DNA from: Pilimelia anulata | GTDB lineage: Bacteria > Actinomycetota > Actinomycetes > Mycobacteriales > Micromonosporaceae | DNA: 64,000 bases | Direction: 5' to 3' | NCBI RefSeq assembly: GCF_014647895.1 | Contig: NZ_BMQB01000008.1 | Location: 124,001 to 188,000, forward strand | Shown here: one piece after another, positions 53,794 through 62,487 of the stretch | How positions within the stretch are numbered: the stretch's first letter is position 1 | How the letters are laid out: every line of letters starts with the position of its first letter | Translations under genes and position numbers: made by a program | The notes under the pieces: generated by a model | Told to the model about the DNA's origin: nothing | Seen by the model: only the letters and a program-made list of their open reading frames with translations | Database searches by the model: none

Positions 53794-55200
53794 ATGGCCA
53801 GGACGTTCGCCGGCAACCGGCTGCGCCGGCTGCGCGAGGAGCGCGGGCTCAGCCAGGTCGACCTGGCCCGCCAGCTCGGCATCTCGCCCAGCTACCTCAA
53901 CCAGATCGAGCACGACTCGCGGCCGCTGACCGTGCCGGTGCTGATCCGGATCACCGAGGTGTTCGGGGTGGACACCGCGTACTTCGCCCCGCACGACACG
54001 CCGCGGCTGGTCGCCGACCTGCGCGAGGCGCTGCCCGCCCGGGCCACCCTGCCCGACCTGACCGAGCTGGCCCGCCGGCTGCCCGAGGTGGCCGAGGCGG
54101 TGATCGACCTGTACCGGCGGTACCGGCAGACCGACGACCAGCTCGCCGAGGTGGTCGGCGACCGGGACTGGACCGGCGCCCGCAGCCCGCACGAGCAGGT
54201 CACCGACTTCTTCTACCGGCGGCAGAACTACATCCCGCACCTGGACGCCGCCGCCGAGGAGCTGTCCGCCCGGATCGGCGTGCGCCGGGGCGAGGCCCGG
54301 GCGGCGCTGCACGACCGGCTGGCCGACCTGCACGGGGTGCGGATCGTCGCGCAGGACGCCGACGCGCTCGGCGGCGAGCTGCACCGGTTCCGGCCCGGCA
54401 CCCGGACGCTGTACCTGGCCGGCTCGCTCGGCGCCGGGCAGCAGGCCATCCGGATGGGCGCGCAGATCGCGCTGCTGGAGTACGCGGCGCTGATCGACGA
54501 GATCATCGAGGCGGAGCGGTTCGACGACATGCAGACCCGCATCCTCACCCGGATCGGGCTGGCCAACTACTTCGCGGCGGCGCTGATCCTGCCGTACGCG
54601 AAGTTCCTGGCCGCGGCGGAGCGGCTGCGGTACGACATCGAGCTGCTCGCCGGGCACTTCGCCCTCGGCTGGGAGAGCATCTGCCACCGGCTGAGCACGC
54701 TGCAGCGGCCGAAGGCCCGCGGGGTGCCGTTCTCGTTCGTCCGGGTGGACCGGGCGGGCAACATGTCCAAGCGGCAGTCGGCGACCGGGTTCCCGTTCTC
54801 CCGCTCCGGCGGCACCTGTCCGCTGTGGAACGTGTACGAGGCGTTCAGCGCCCCCGGCCGGGTGACCGTGCAGGTGGCGGCGATGCCGGACGGACAGCGG
54901 TACCTGTGGATCGCCCGCACGGTGACCCACCGGCACGGCGGGTACGGCCAGCCGGGCAAGACGTTCGCGATCGGCCTGGGCTGCGAGATCCGGCACGCCG
55001 GCCGGCTCGTCTACTCCGCCGGGATGGACCTGCACGCCACCGACGCGGCCACCCCGATCGGGCCGGGCTGCAAGACGTGCGAGCGGCCGACCTGCCCGCA
55101 GCGGGCGGCGGCGCCGATCGGCGGGCGGCTGGACCTGGACGAGAAGCGCAGCACGTTCATCCCGTACCCGCTGCTGCCCCCGGGCGGCGCGGCGCCCTGA
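53794..55200 (+). CDS. ramB: RamB-like short-chain acyl-CoA regulator (ScfR family)
   Basis: A 468-residue regulator. Residues 7-62 form an XRE HTH (RLRRLREERGLSQVDLARQL, SPSYLNQIEHDSRPLTVPVL). Residues 155-440 match the IrrE/ImmA-like and DUF2083 short-chain acyl-CoA sensing domains: QNYIPHLDAAAEELSARIGV, YAKFLAAAERLRYDIELLAG, VPFSFVRVDRAGNMSKRQSA and the cysteine-rich end GPGCKTCERPTCPQRA. RamB in Corynebacterium and Mycobacterium controls aceA/aceB and its own gene. The divergent position next to aceA makes the same role very likely here. Confidence 0.9.
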   Translation: MARTFAGNRLRRLREERGLSQVDLARQLGISPSYLNQIEHDSRPLTVPVLIRITEVFGVDTAYFAPHDTPRLVADLREALPARATLPDLTELARRLPEVAEAVIDLYRRYRQTDDQLAEVVGDRDWTGARSPHEQVTDFFYRRQNYIPHLDAAAEELSARIGVRRGEARAALHDRLADLHGVRIVAQDADALGGELHRFRPGTRTLYLAGSLGAGQQAIRMGAQIALLEYAALIDEIIEAERFDDMQTRILTRIGLANYFAAALILPYAKFLAAAERLRYDIELLAGHFALGWESICHRLSTLQRPKARGVPFSFVRVDRAGNMSKRQSATGFPFSRSGGTCPLWNVYEAFSAPGRVTVQVAAMPDGQRYLWIARTVTHRHGGYGQPGKTFAIGLGCEIRHAGRLVYSAGMDLHATDAATPIGPGCKTCERPTCPQRAAAPIGGRLDLDEKRSTFIPYPLLPPGGAAP

Positions 55201-55222
55201 CCGCGCCCGGCCGGCGCGGCGG

Positions 55223-56938
55223 TCAGTCGGCGGCCGGCCGCTGGCCCGCGCGGACGTCGGCGAGCGCGGCCGCGGCCACCTCGACCTCGCCGGCCAGCCG
55301 GTCGGCGGCCCGCTGCTGCTCCTCGGCGACCCGCCCGATGTCCCCGACGCCGGACCGGGCCCGGTCGACCGAGGCCGACAGCGACGCCACCGACCGGGCC
55401 ACGCCGTCGGCGTCGGTGTGCAGCGTGCGCAGGGTCGCGGCGATCCGCTCGGCGGCCCGGGCGCTGCGGTCGGCGAGGTCCTTCACCTCGTGCGCGACGA
55501 CGGCGAAGCCGCGCCCGGCGGCGCCCGCGCGGGCCGCCTCGATCGTGGCGTTGAGCGCGAGCAGCCGGGTCCGGCCGGCGATCTCGGTGATCACGGTGGC
55601 CAGCTCGGTGACGGTCGGCAGGCTGGCGCCCAGCGCCGCCGCGGCCCGGTCGACCGGCTCGCGCAGGCCGGCGGCGTCCTCGATGGCGGCCTCGGCGGTG
55701 CCGGCGCCGCCGGCCAGGTCGCGGGCCGCGGCGGCGACCCCGCCCAGCCGCTCGACGGCGCCGGCCAGGTCGTCGGCGATGGCCGCGAGCGCGGCCCCGG
55801 CCGCCTCCCGGCTCGCCGCGTCGGCGGCGGTCTGCTCGTCCTCGCGGGCGGCGAACCGGTCCCGCAGGCCCTGTTCGTACTGGCGGTGGGTGTGCTCCAG
55901 GAGCTGCTGGTGCGCCTGGAGGTTGCCGAGCATGCCGTTGAACGTCCGGCCGAGGGCGGCGATGTCGCCGTCGCCGGCGGGCTCGATCCGCAGCGACAGG
56001 TCGTTGCCGGCGATGATCTGCTCGGCGGTCCGGCGCAGCGGCCGGACCTCGTCCCGGATGCCGCGCCGGATCAGCCACAGGATCGCGACGGTGATCAGGA
56101 CGACGGCGACGGCGAGCAGGCCCAGCACCCGCAGCAGGGTCTCGGTGGCGAGGTCGTGGATCGGGCGCGGGACGTCCGAGCGCAGGGTGACCGGCCCCTC
56201 GTTGACCGTGGGCAGCGCGGCGGACATCCGGATCCGCTCGCCGCGGGTCTGGGTACGGACGTCCAGCGTCCCGAGCGCGGTGCCGAAGTCGCGGTGCGCC
56301 ACGCCGGGCGGGGCCGCGCTCTCGACCACCTCGATGCGCTGGTCGAGGGTGGTGCTGAGCTGCTGCTGCCAGGCCGCGTCGAGTGCGGAGAGGACGATCA
56401 ACCCGCCGACCGCCGGGCCGCGCCCGCCGTCGCGGACGACGGCCAGGCCGCAGTAGGCCAGCGGCCCGTCCGGACCCTTCACGACGCCGCAACGCGTGGC
56501 GCCGGGCGCGCTGTCCGGGTCGTACATGCGGCGCAGCACCGCCGGGTCGGCCAACGCCCCGGTCGGCGGGCCGTACTGCCCCGCGGCGTCGATCGGCCCG
56601 CCCACCCGGACGACGCCGGCGCGGTCGACGCCGAGAACGCCGGTGACGCCATAGAGGTTGCGCAGGATCGCGCCGGGGAAGTCGCGGGCGAAGCCCACCC
56701 GGTCGCGGGTGCGGATCTCCTCGTACGCGACGGTCCAGATCGCGTTGGTGGCGCCGAAGTCGGTCAGCCGCTGCGCCCGGGCGTTCAGCGCGACCTGGAG
56801 GTCCCGGCCCTCGTCGCCCACGGCGCGGCGCTCCAGCCGGTCGAAGGCGTTGACCGCCACCAGCCAGAGCGGGACGGCGAACGCCCCGAGCAGCACCAGG
56901 ACGCCCGCGAGCAGGCGCCACTGCGACCACTTCCACAT
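55223..56938 (-). CDS. CHASE4-type sensor with HAMP and MCP signalling domain
   Basis: A 571-residue membrane receptor. Helix 1 (residues 9-29) and helix 2 (about 273-296, VLGLLAVAVVLITVAILWLI) enclose an extracellular CHASE4-like domain (RAQRLTDFGATNAIWTVAYE). HAMP follows (about 297-350), then a methyl-accepting chemotaxis hairpin whose tip, RTRLLALNATIEAARAGAAG and GRGFAVVAHEVKDLADRS (about 450-490), is close to canonical. The helical arms are shorter than in true chemoreceptors. No che genes are nearby, so it may act with a partner kinase or as an orphan sensor. Confidence 0.88.
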   Translation of the reverse strand: MWKWSQWRLLAGVLVLLGAFAVPLWLVAVNAFDRLERRAVGDEGRDLQVALNARAQRLTDFGATNAIWTVAYEEIRTRDRVGFARDFPGAILRNLYGVTGVLGVDRAGVVRVGGPIDAAGQYGPPTGALADPAVLRRMYDPDSAPGATRCGVVKGPDGPLAYCGLAVVRDGGRGPAVGGLIVLSALDAAWQQQLSTTLDQRIEVVESAAPPGVAHRDFGTALGTLDVRTQTRGERIRMSAALPTVNEGPVTLRSDVPRPIHDLATETLLRVLGLLAVAVVLITVAILWLIRRGIRDEVRPLRRTAEQIIAGNDLSLRIEPAGDGDIAALGRTFNGMLGNLQAHQQLLEHTHRQYEQGLRDRFAAREDEQTAADAASREAAGAALAAIADDLAGAVERLGGVAAAARDLAGGAGTAEAAIEDAAGLREPVDRAAAALGASLPTVTELATVITEIAGRTRLLALNATIEAARAGAAGRGFAVVAHEVKDLADRSARAAERIAATLRTLHTDADGVARSVASLSASVDRARSGVGDIGRVAEEQQRAADRLAGEVEVAAAALADVRAGQRPAAD

Positions 56939-57045
56939 GATCGTGTCATCGTTACAGACCGCGGCCGCTCCGCGGGGTCCATTCCGTCCACGGCCGCCGG
57001 ACAACCCCGTGGTGCGCCCGGGGCCGGTGTGGCAGGCTCGGCCGC

Positions 57046-57621
57046 ATGGGGCAATCGGGGAACGAGCGGGCCCCGGCGCTGCCGCTGGCGACCGCGCGGC
57101 TGCTGCTGCGCCCGGTCGCGGCCGCCGACCTGGACGACGTGTGGGCGTACCAGCGGCTGCCGGCGGTGGCCCGGTACCTGCGCTGGGAGCCGCGGGACCG
57201 GGCGGCGGCGCGCGCGTCGGTGGCCGACATGGCCGGCGAGCGGGCGCTGGCCGCCGAGGGCGACTGCCTGACCCTGGCGGCCGAGTGCGGCGGGCGGCTG
57301 ATCGGGACGGTCGAGCTGGTCTGGGTCAGCGAGGCGCACCGCGCGGGCGAGCTGGGCTGGGTGTTCCACCCGGCGTACCACGGGCGGGGGCTGGCCACGG
57401 AGGCCGCCCGGGCGCTGCTGGACTGGGGCTTCGCCGGGCGGGGCCTGCACCGGATCGTCGCCCGCTGCGCCGCCGGCAACGCGGCCTCGGCGCGGCTGGC
57501 CGAGCGGCTGGGCATGCGCCGGGAGGCGCACTTCGTCGAGAACAACCACGTCAAGGGCGAGTGGCGGGACGAGTACGTGTACGCGATCCTGCGCCGGGAG
57601 TGGGCCGGGGGCACGGGGTAG
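57046..57621 (+). CDS. GNAT acetyltransferase, RimJ/RimL type
   Basis: A 191-residue N-acetyltransferase. The typical start LATARLLLRPVAAADLDDVW is followed by the acetyl-CoA loop GELGWVFHPAYHGRGLATEA (R/Q-x-x-G-x-G/A) and the helix RLAERLGMRREAHFVEN, HVKGEWRDEYVYAILRREW. These features place it in the RimJ/RimL branch, which acetylates protein N-termini, antibiotics or small amines. The target is unknown. It is not part of the following operon: a 120-base gap with a small GC hairpin separates them. Confidence 0.9.
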   Translation: MGQSGNERAPALPLATARLLLRPVAAADLDDVWAYQRLPAVARYLRWEPRDRAAARASVADMAGERALAAEGDCLTLAAECGGRLIGTVELVWVSEAHRAGELGWVFHPAYHGRGLATEAARALLDWGFAGRGLHRIVARCAAGNAASARLAERLGMRREAHFVENNHVKGEWRDEYVYAILRREWAGGTG

Positions 57622-57741
57622 GCCCCGCGGGGCCGGTGTGGCCGGCGGGAGTCCTCAGCCCGGCGGCGCGGCGGCCGAACATCCCCGTGGGCCAGCCGCA
57701 GGAGGCGGTGGCGCCGTAGACCCGACGCCACGGAGGCCCCC

Positions 57742-58242
57742 GTGCTCACTACCCCGACCCGCCGCCTGGCGTACGCCGTCGCGGCGGCGGCCGCCGCCGG
57801 CGCCGTCGCCCTGCCCGCCGCCCCGGCCAGTGCCCACTACGGCCAGGTCGTGCCCGCGGTCGAGTGCGTGACCACGCCGGTGGACGGCCGGTACCGGGCC
57901 ATCTTCAGCTACACCAACTACGCGGCGTCCACGACGACCGTCGCCCTCGGCAGCGGCAACGCCGTGACCCCGAGCACGCTCAACGGCACCCAGCCGACCC
58001 GCTTCTCCCCCGGCCAGCGCCGGGCCGCGTTCACCACCACCGCCGTGCCGGTGGGTACGGAGATCCGGTGGACGGTCAACGGCAACGCCGCGACCGCCCG
58101 GGCCTCCTCGCGGAGCTGCGGCCCGCAGGTCAGCCTGCCGGCCGACGGCAACGGCACCGGCCCGCTGATCGCCCTGGGCATCAGCGGCCTGGTGACCATC
58201 GCCGTCCTCGTCGTGCACAAGCTGCGCCGCCGGCGGGCCTGA
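57742..58242 (+). CDS. Exported protein with C-terminal sorting-like tail (candidate exosortase substrate)
   Basis: A 166-residue surface protein, first gene of the terminal operon. The GTG start has GGAGG about 7 bases before it. Residues 1-31 are a signal peptide (cut after ASA). The mature domain (32-128) is beta-rich: VDGRYRAIFSYTNYAASTTT, GTQPTRFSPGQRRAAFTTT, GTEIRWTVNGNAATARA, with two cysteines. The end is tripartite: SLPADGNG (131-138), one helix PLIALGISGLVTIAVLVV (141-158) and KLRRRRA. This is the layout of sorting signals recognised by sortases or exosortases, although LPADG is not a standard LPXTG or PEP motif. Its stop overlaps the deacetylase start. Confidence 0.75.
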   Translation: MLTTPTRRLAYAVAAAAAAGAVALPAAPASAHYGQVVPAVECVTTPVDGRYRAIFSYTNYAASTTTVALGSGNAVTPSTLNGTQPTRFSPGQRRAAFTTTAVPVGTEIRWTVNGNAATARASSRSCGPQVSLPADGNGTGPLIALGISGLVTIAVLVVHKLRRRRA

Positions 58243-58922
58243 TGTACAGCGTGCTGGCCGTCGGCGCGCACCCCGACGACATCGAACTGGGCTGCGGCGG
58301 CGCCCTGGCCGCGCACGCCGCGGCGGGCGACGTGGTGACCATGCTGGTGCTCTCGGGCGGGCAGAACGGGCCCGGCTCGGTGAGCGAGCGGGTCGCCGAG
58401 CAGGAGGACGCCGCCCGGACCCTCGGCGCGGTGCTGCTGTGGGGGCACCTGGTCGACTGCGCCGTCACCGCCGACGCCGGGACGATCTCGGGGATCGAGC
58501 AGGTCATCGACGCCGTCGCCGCCGACGTGATCTACGTGCACGCGCCCGACGACTCGCACCAGGACCACCGGGCCACCGCCGCCGCGGTCGTCTCGGCCGC
58601 CCGGTACGGCACCCGGGTCCTGCACTACCAGAGCCCGTCGACGACGGCGTTCGAGCCGACCGTGTACGTCGACGTCGCCGCGCACCTGGACCGCAAGCTC
58701 GCCGCGCTCGCCTGCCACCGCAGCCAGGTGGCCGGGTCGGCGATGGTGGACCCGGAGGCGGTCGCGGCCGGCGCCCGGTACCACGGCGCCCGGGCCCGGA
58801 TCCGGTACGCCGAGGCGTTCGTCCCGGCCCGGTTCGTCTGGGACCTCGGCCGCATCCCCGCCGACGCGCCGCCGGCCCGGGTCGCCGTGGCGCCCGGCCA
58901 GGCCACCGCGCCGCCGTGGTGA
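58242..58922 (+). CDS. PIG-L/LmbE family deacetylase
   Basis: A 226-residue zinc enzyme that removes acetyl groups from GlcNAc-containing molecules. The start AVGAHPDDIELGCGGALAAH gives the metal-binding H-x-D-D, and the third His is in PDDSHQDHRATAAAVV. The ATG overlaps the previous stop by one base. Family relatives act on mycothiol precursors, GPI, teicoplanin and surface glycans. In this operon, with a UDP-GlcNAc 2-epimerase and a glycosyltransferase, it most likely de-N-acetylates an amino sugar of the same glycan. Confidence 0.9.
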   Translation: MYSVLAVGAHPDDIELGCGGALAAHAAAGDVVTMLVLSGGQNGPGSVSERVAEQEDAARTLGAVLLWGHLVDCAVTADAGTISGIEQVIDAVAADVIYVHAPDDSHQDHRATAAAVVSAARYGTRVLHYQSPSTTAFEPTVYVDVAAHLDRKLAALACHRSQVAGSAMVDPEAVAAGARYHGARARIRYAEAFVPARFVWDLGRIPADAPPARVAVAPGQATAPPW

Positions 58923-60334
58923 GCACCGCACCGGGCGCCGGGGGGCACGTCGAGCGGCACTGGATCGCCCTGGTGGTCTACGCGCTCACGTTCGCCGGCG
59001 CCGTGTGGCTGATCGGGCTCGACCTCACGCTGGGCGTCATCGCCGGCGTGCTCAACGTCGTGTTCCTCGCGTTCTTCTTCCGGCACCTGGCGTTCGCCAT
59101 CTCGGCGGCCCGCTGGGCCGAGGCGGACCTGGAGGCGGCGAGCATCGGCCTGGAGGGCTTCACCCCGCCGGTGGCCGTGCTGGTGGCCTGCAAGAACGAG
59201 GAGCTGGTCGTCGACGGCATGGTGGCCGCGCTGCTCGGGCTCGACTACCCGGCGGACCGGCTGACCATCGTCGTGGTCGACGACGCGTCCACCGACGGCA
59301 CCGGCGCCCGGCTGGACGCCTGGGCGGCCACCGACCGGCGGCTGCGCGTACTGCACCGGCCCGAGGGGGCCGGCGGCGGCAAGTCCGGCGCGCTCAACGA
59401 CGCGCTGGCCGGGGTGGACGCCGAGATCGCCGTGGTGTTCGACGCCGACCACGAGCCGGCCCGCAACGTGCTGCGCCGGCTCGTCCGGCACTTCCGGGAC
59501 CCGTTCGTCGGCGCGGTCATGGGCCGGTGCGTGGTGCGCAACGGCGCCGACTCGTCGCTGGCCGGGACGATCTTCGTGGACTACCTGTCCGGGTACCTGG
59601 TCAACGAGTACGGCCGGCAGGCCCTGTTCGAGCTGCCGGCGTACGGCGGGGCGAACTGCGCCGTGCGGGTCAGCACGCTGCGCGCGCTCGGCGGCTGGAA
59701 CCCCGACACCGTCACCGAGGACACGGACCTGACCCTGCGGGTGCTGCTGGCCGGCGGCCGGGTCCGGTACGACCCGACGGCGGTGGACTTCGAGGAGGCC
59801 GTGCACTCGACCCGCCGGTTCTGGCGGCAGCGGCACCGCTGGGCGCTCGGGCACCAGAAGTGCCTGCGCGACTACTGGCGGCCGGTCGTGCGCAGCCCGC
59901 ACCTGGGCCTCATGGACAAGATCGAGACCGTGATGTTCCTGTGGGTGTACCACGTGCCGGTGCTCTGCGGGCTCGGCCTCGCGCTGACCCTGCTGCGCGC
60001 GTTCGGCGTCGGCGGGCAGGCGATCGTGGGCCTGCTGCCGCTGTCCGCGCTGCTGTTCGCCGGCCCGTTCGCCGAGCTGGCCGTCGGGCTGATCATCGGC
60101 CGGGTGGAGCGGCGGGCGGCCTGGCAGCTCGTGGCGTTCCTGCCGGCGTTCGGGCTGTCCATCCTGACCGCCACCCACGCGTACCTCGACGGCATGGTCG
60201 GCAAGCGGCTGAGCTGGGCCAAGACCGCCCGCTCCGGCACCGTCGGCGCGGCCCCCGGCGCCGCCCCGGCGCGCCGGCCGGCGACCTTCGCCCGGCGGGC
60301 CGCCGCGCCCGCCCCGACGGGGGTGCCCCGGTGA
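58919..60334 (+). CDS. Processive-type membrane glycosyltransferase (GT2)
   Basis: A 471-residue membrane protein with GTG start inside GTGA. Two N-terminal helices (residues 15-55), a cytoplasmic GT-A domain with VAVLVACKNEE, VVVDDASTDGTG, VVFDADHEPARN and TEDTDLTLRVLLAGG, the product-binding RQRHRWALGHQKCL (Q-x-x-R-W), and three to four C-terminal helices. This is the BcsA/IcaA/hyaluronan-synthase layout, in which one protein both polymerises and translocates a glycan. It sits between the deacetylase and exosortase-like genes. Similar GT2 proteins accompany exosortase G in Firmicutes, as I remember. Confidence 0.9.
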   Translation: MSTAPGAGGHVERHWIALVVYALTFAGAVWLIGLDLTLGVIAGVLNVVFLAFFFRHLAFAISAARWAEADLEAASIGLEGFTPPVAVLVACKNEELVVDGMVAALLGLDYPADRLTIVVVDDASTDGTGARLDAWAATDRRLRVLHRPEGAGGGKSGALNDALAGVDAEIAVVFDADHEPARNVLRRLVRHFRDPFVGAVMGRCVVRNGADSSLAGTIFVDYLSGYLVNEYGRQALFELPAYGGANCAVRVSTLRALGGWNPDTVTEDTDLTLRVLLAGGRVRYDPTAVDFEEAVHSTRRFWRQRHRWALGHQKCLRDYWRPVVRSPHLGLMDKIETVMFLWVYHVPVLCGLGLALTLLRAFGVGGQAIVGLLPLSALLFAGPFAELAVGLIIGRVERRAAWQLVAFLPAFGLSILTATHAYLDGMVGKRLSWAKTARSGTVGAAPGAAPARRPATFARRAAAPAPTGVPR

Positions 60335-62487
60335 CCGCGGCGGTCGGCGAGGGCCGGCTCGTCCGCCGGGTCCGGGCCAGCCGCCGCCGTCCCGGCGCGA
60401 TCGCCCGCCGGCGCAGCGTGGTGCTGGAGCTGGTCGGCGCGGTCGTCTGGTGCTACGGCGGGTTCACCCTGCTCATCGACCCGGCCCGGCGGGCCGAGGT
60501 GAAGCTGGTCCTGCTGCTGCTCGGGCTGTTCGGCGAGAACCGGGTCGCGGGCGCGTTCGAGGACACGTTCCTCGTCTTCGGCCCGGACGGCGGCATGATG
60601 CTGGCCGTCCTCACGCCGTCCTGCTCGGCGCTGGCCGCGCTGCTCGCGCTGGGCGCGCTGGCGCTGTTCCTGCTGCGGGACCGCCCGCACGCGCTGCTCG
60701 GGGTCGCCGCGGCGGCCGCCTGGGTGATCGGGGCCAACCTGGCCCGGCTCGTCGCCTCCCTGCTCGCCGGTGTCGCGTACGGCGAGGGGGCGCTGATCCT
60801 GTTCCACGACTGGGTCGGCGCGCTGTTCAACTTCGCCTACACGCTGATCGGACTCCTCATCTTGATCACCACGACGATGCACAGCGCCGAGCGGGCCGAG
60901 CAGGACCGCAGCGGCCGGCACACCGCCAACCGCCCCGACGCCTGGGCCCGCCCCGGCCTCGGCTACCGGGCCGACGACGCCGCGGCCGCGAGCGCCCCGC
61001 GCGGCAAGTACCGGCTGATCTCGTTCGTCCACCGGTTCCTGCTGCCCCGGCCGGTGTCCCGCTGGCTGGGCGCCCGCCGCGAGCGCAGCCGGGTCGACTA
61101 CCGGCTGGGCCACCTCGGCCCGCAGGCCCGGGCGAACCGGGTCGCCGCGCTGGCCGCCAAGGGCCTCGGCGTGCACACCGCCACGCTGCTGGCCGTCGCC
61201 TCGCACGAGACCGACCCGGTGGTGCTGGACGCGCTGGCCGCGGCCGTCGCCGCCCGGCAGTGGGAGCCGGTGACCCGGCCGCAGGTGACCGCGCTGCGGC
61301 TGTGGGCCCGGGCCTGGATCATGCGCGCGCCCGAGCCGACCCCCGGCGCGGGCGTCGGCGAGCGCACCGTCGCCGTCACCGGCGCGGGCGGCCCCGCGGG
61401 CGTCGCGGTGATCCGCGCGCTGCGCGCCGCCGGCCACCGGGTGCTCGGCCTGGACGCCAACCCCGAGGCGGTCGGCCTCCGGCTCGCCTCCGCCGCCGGG
61501 GTGCTGCCCCGGGCCGACGAGCCGGGGTACGCCGCCGCGCTGCTGGACCTCGTCACCGAGCACCGGCCGGACGCGCTGGTCTGCACGGTCGCCGAGGAGT
61601 ACGCCGCCCTGGCCCCGCTGGCCGACGCGCTGACCGACCTCGGCTGCCGCACCTGGCTGCCGGACCCGGCCGCGTCCGCGACCTGCCTGGACAAGCTGGC
61701 CTTCGCCGGCGCGCTGCACGCCGCCGGCGTGCCGCACCCGCCGACCGCGGCCGGCGCCGCCCGGGCGGCGCAGCTGCCGGGCCCGTGGATCGTCAAGCCG
61801 GTCCACGGCCGCGGCAGCCGCGACGTCGTCGCCGCCGATACCGCCGCCGAGCTGGCCGACGCGCTGGCCCGGGTGCCGGACGCGCTGGCCCAGACCCGGC
61901 TCGCCGGCCGGGAGTTCACCGCCGACGCGCTCGTCGGCCGGGACGGCACGCTGCTCACCTGCGTACCGCGCTGGCGGGACGAGACCAAGGCCGGCATCTC
62001 GGTGCGCGGCACCACGTTCGACTCGGCCGCGGTCACCGCGATCGTGGCGGCGACGCTGCGCGCGGTCGGGCTGACCGGCCCGGCGAACGTGCAGGGCTTC
62101 GTTGCCGACCCGGAGGCGCTCGCCGCCGACCCCGACGCCCCGGTGCGGGTGGCCGTGGTCGAGGTGAACCCGCGGTTCTCCGGCGGGCTGCCGCTGACCC
62201 TGGCCGCCGGCGCGGACGTCGTCGGCACGTACCTGGCCGGCATCCTCGACCCGGACGCCGAGCTGCCGCGGCTGACGTACGAGCCGGGGGTGCGGATGGC
62301 CCGGCACTTCAGCGAGGTGTACACGGCGGCCGACGGCGCGACCGTCCCCGACCCGCTGCGCCCGGCGGCCCACCCGGCCCCGGCCGCGCCCGCGGCCGCC
62401 CCGGCAGCCGGCACGGCGCCGGCCGGTGCGGTGCCGGCCGGGTCGGCGGCCGGTCCGGCCGCGGCGGCGCCGGTGGGTGCGGCGTGA
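60331..62487 (+). CDS. Exosortase/archaeosortase-like membrane domain fused to CPSase-like ATP-grasp
   Basis: A 718-residue two-part protein. Residues 28-190 contain five or six helices with the superfamily catalytic trio: C98 in TPSCSALAALLAL, R139 in IGANLARLVASL and H159 in LILFHDWVGALFNF. C98 is encoded at 60622-60624. Residues 190-335 are a charged, partly helical linker. Residues 345-670 form a preATP-grasp Rossmann unit (VAVTGAGGPAGVAVIRALR) plus ATP-grasp (TCLDKLAFAGALHAAG, WIVKPVHGRGSRDVV, VVEVNPRFSGGLPLTLA). The C-terminal 40 residues are Ala/Pro-rich. It overlaps both neighbours by 4 bases. The fusion suggests ATP-dependent ligation coupled to transpeptidation. Confidence 0.75.
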   Translation: MTAAVGEGRLVRRVRASRRRPGAIARRRSVVLELVGAVVWCYGGFTLLIDPARRAEVKLVLLLLGLFGENRVAGAFEDTFLVFGPDGGMMLAVLTPSCSALAALLALGALALFLLRDRPHALLGVAAAAAWVIGANLARLVASLLAGVAYGEGALILFHDWVGALFNFAYTLIGLLILITTTMHSAERAEQDRSGRHTANRPDAWARPGLGYRADDAAAASAPRGKYRLISFVHRFLLPRPVSRWLGARRERSRVDYRLGHLGPQARANRVAALAAKGLGVHTATLLAVASHETDPVVLDALAAAVAARQWEPVTRPQVTALRLWARAWIMRAPEPTPGAGVGERTVAVTGAGGPAGVAVIRALRAAGHRVLGLDANPEAVGLRLASAAGVLPRADEPGYAAALLDLVTEHRPDALVCTVAEEYAALAPLADALTDLGCRTWLPDPAASATCLDKLAFAGALHAAGVPHPPTAAGAARAAQLPGPWIVKPVHGRGSRDVVAADTAAELADALARVPDALAQTRLAGREFTADALVGRDGTLLTCVPRWRDETKAGISVRGTTFDSAAVTAIVAATLRAVGLTGPANVQGFVADPEALAADPDAPVRVAVVEVNPRFSGGLPLTLAAGADVVGTYLAGILDPDAELPRLTYEPGVRMARHFSEVYTAADGATVPDPLRPAAHPAPAAPAAAPAAGTAPAGAVPAGSAAGPAAAAPVGAA

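Noticed and set aside
57742..58242. Calling the first gene of the last operon a classical LPXTG protein
   Set aside because: The motif is LPADG, with Asp in place of Thr, and no sortase gene is in the window; the operon contains an exosortase-like enzyme instead.
60331..62487. Calling this gene simply carbamoyl-phosphate synthase or an ATP-grasp protein
   Set aside because: The ATP-grasp part is only the C-terminal half; the N-terminal 190 residues are a polytopic membrane domain with the C/R/H signature.
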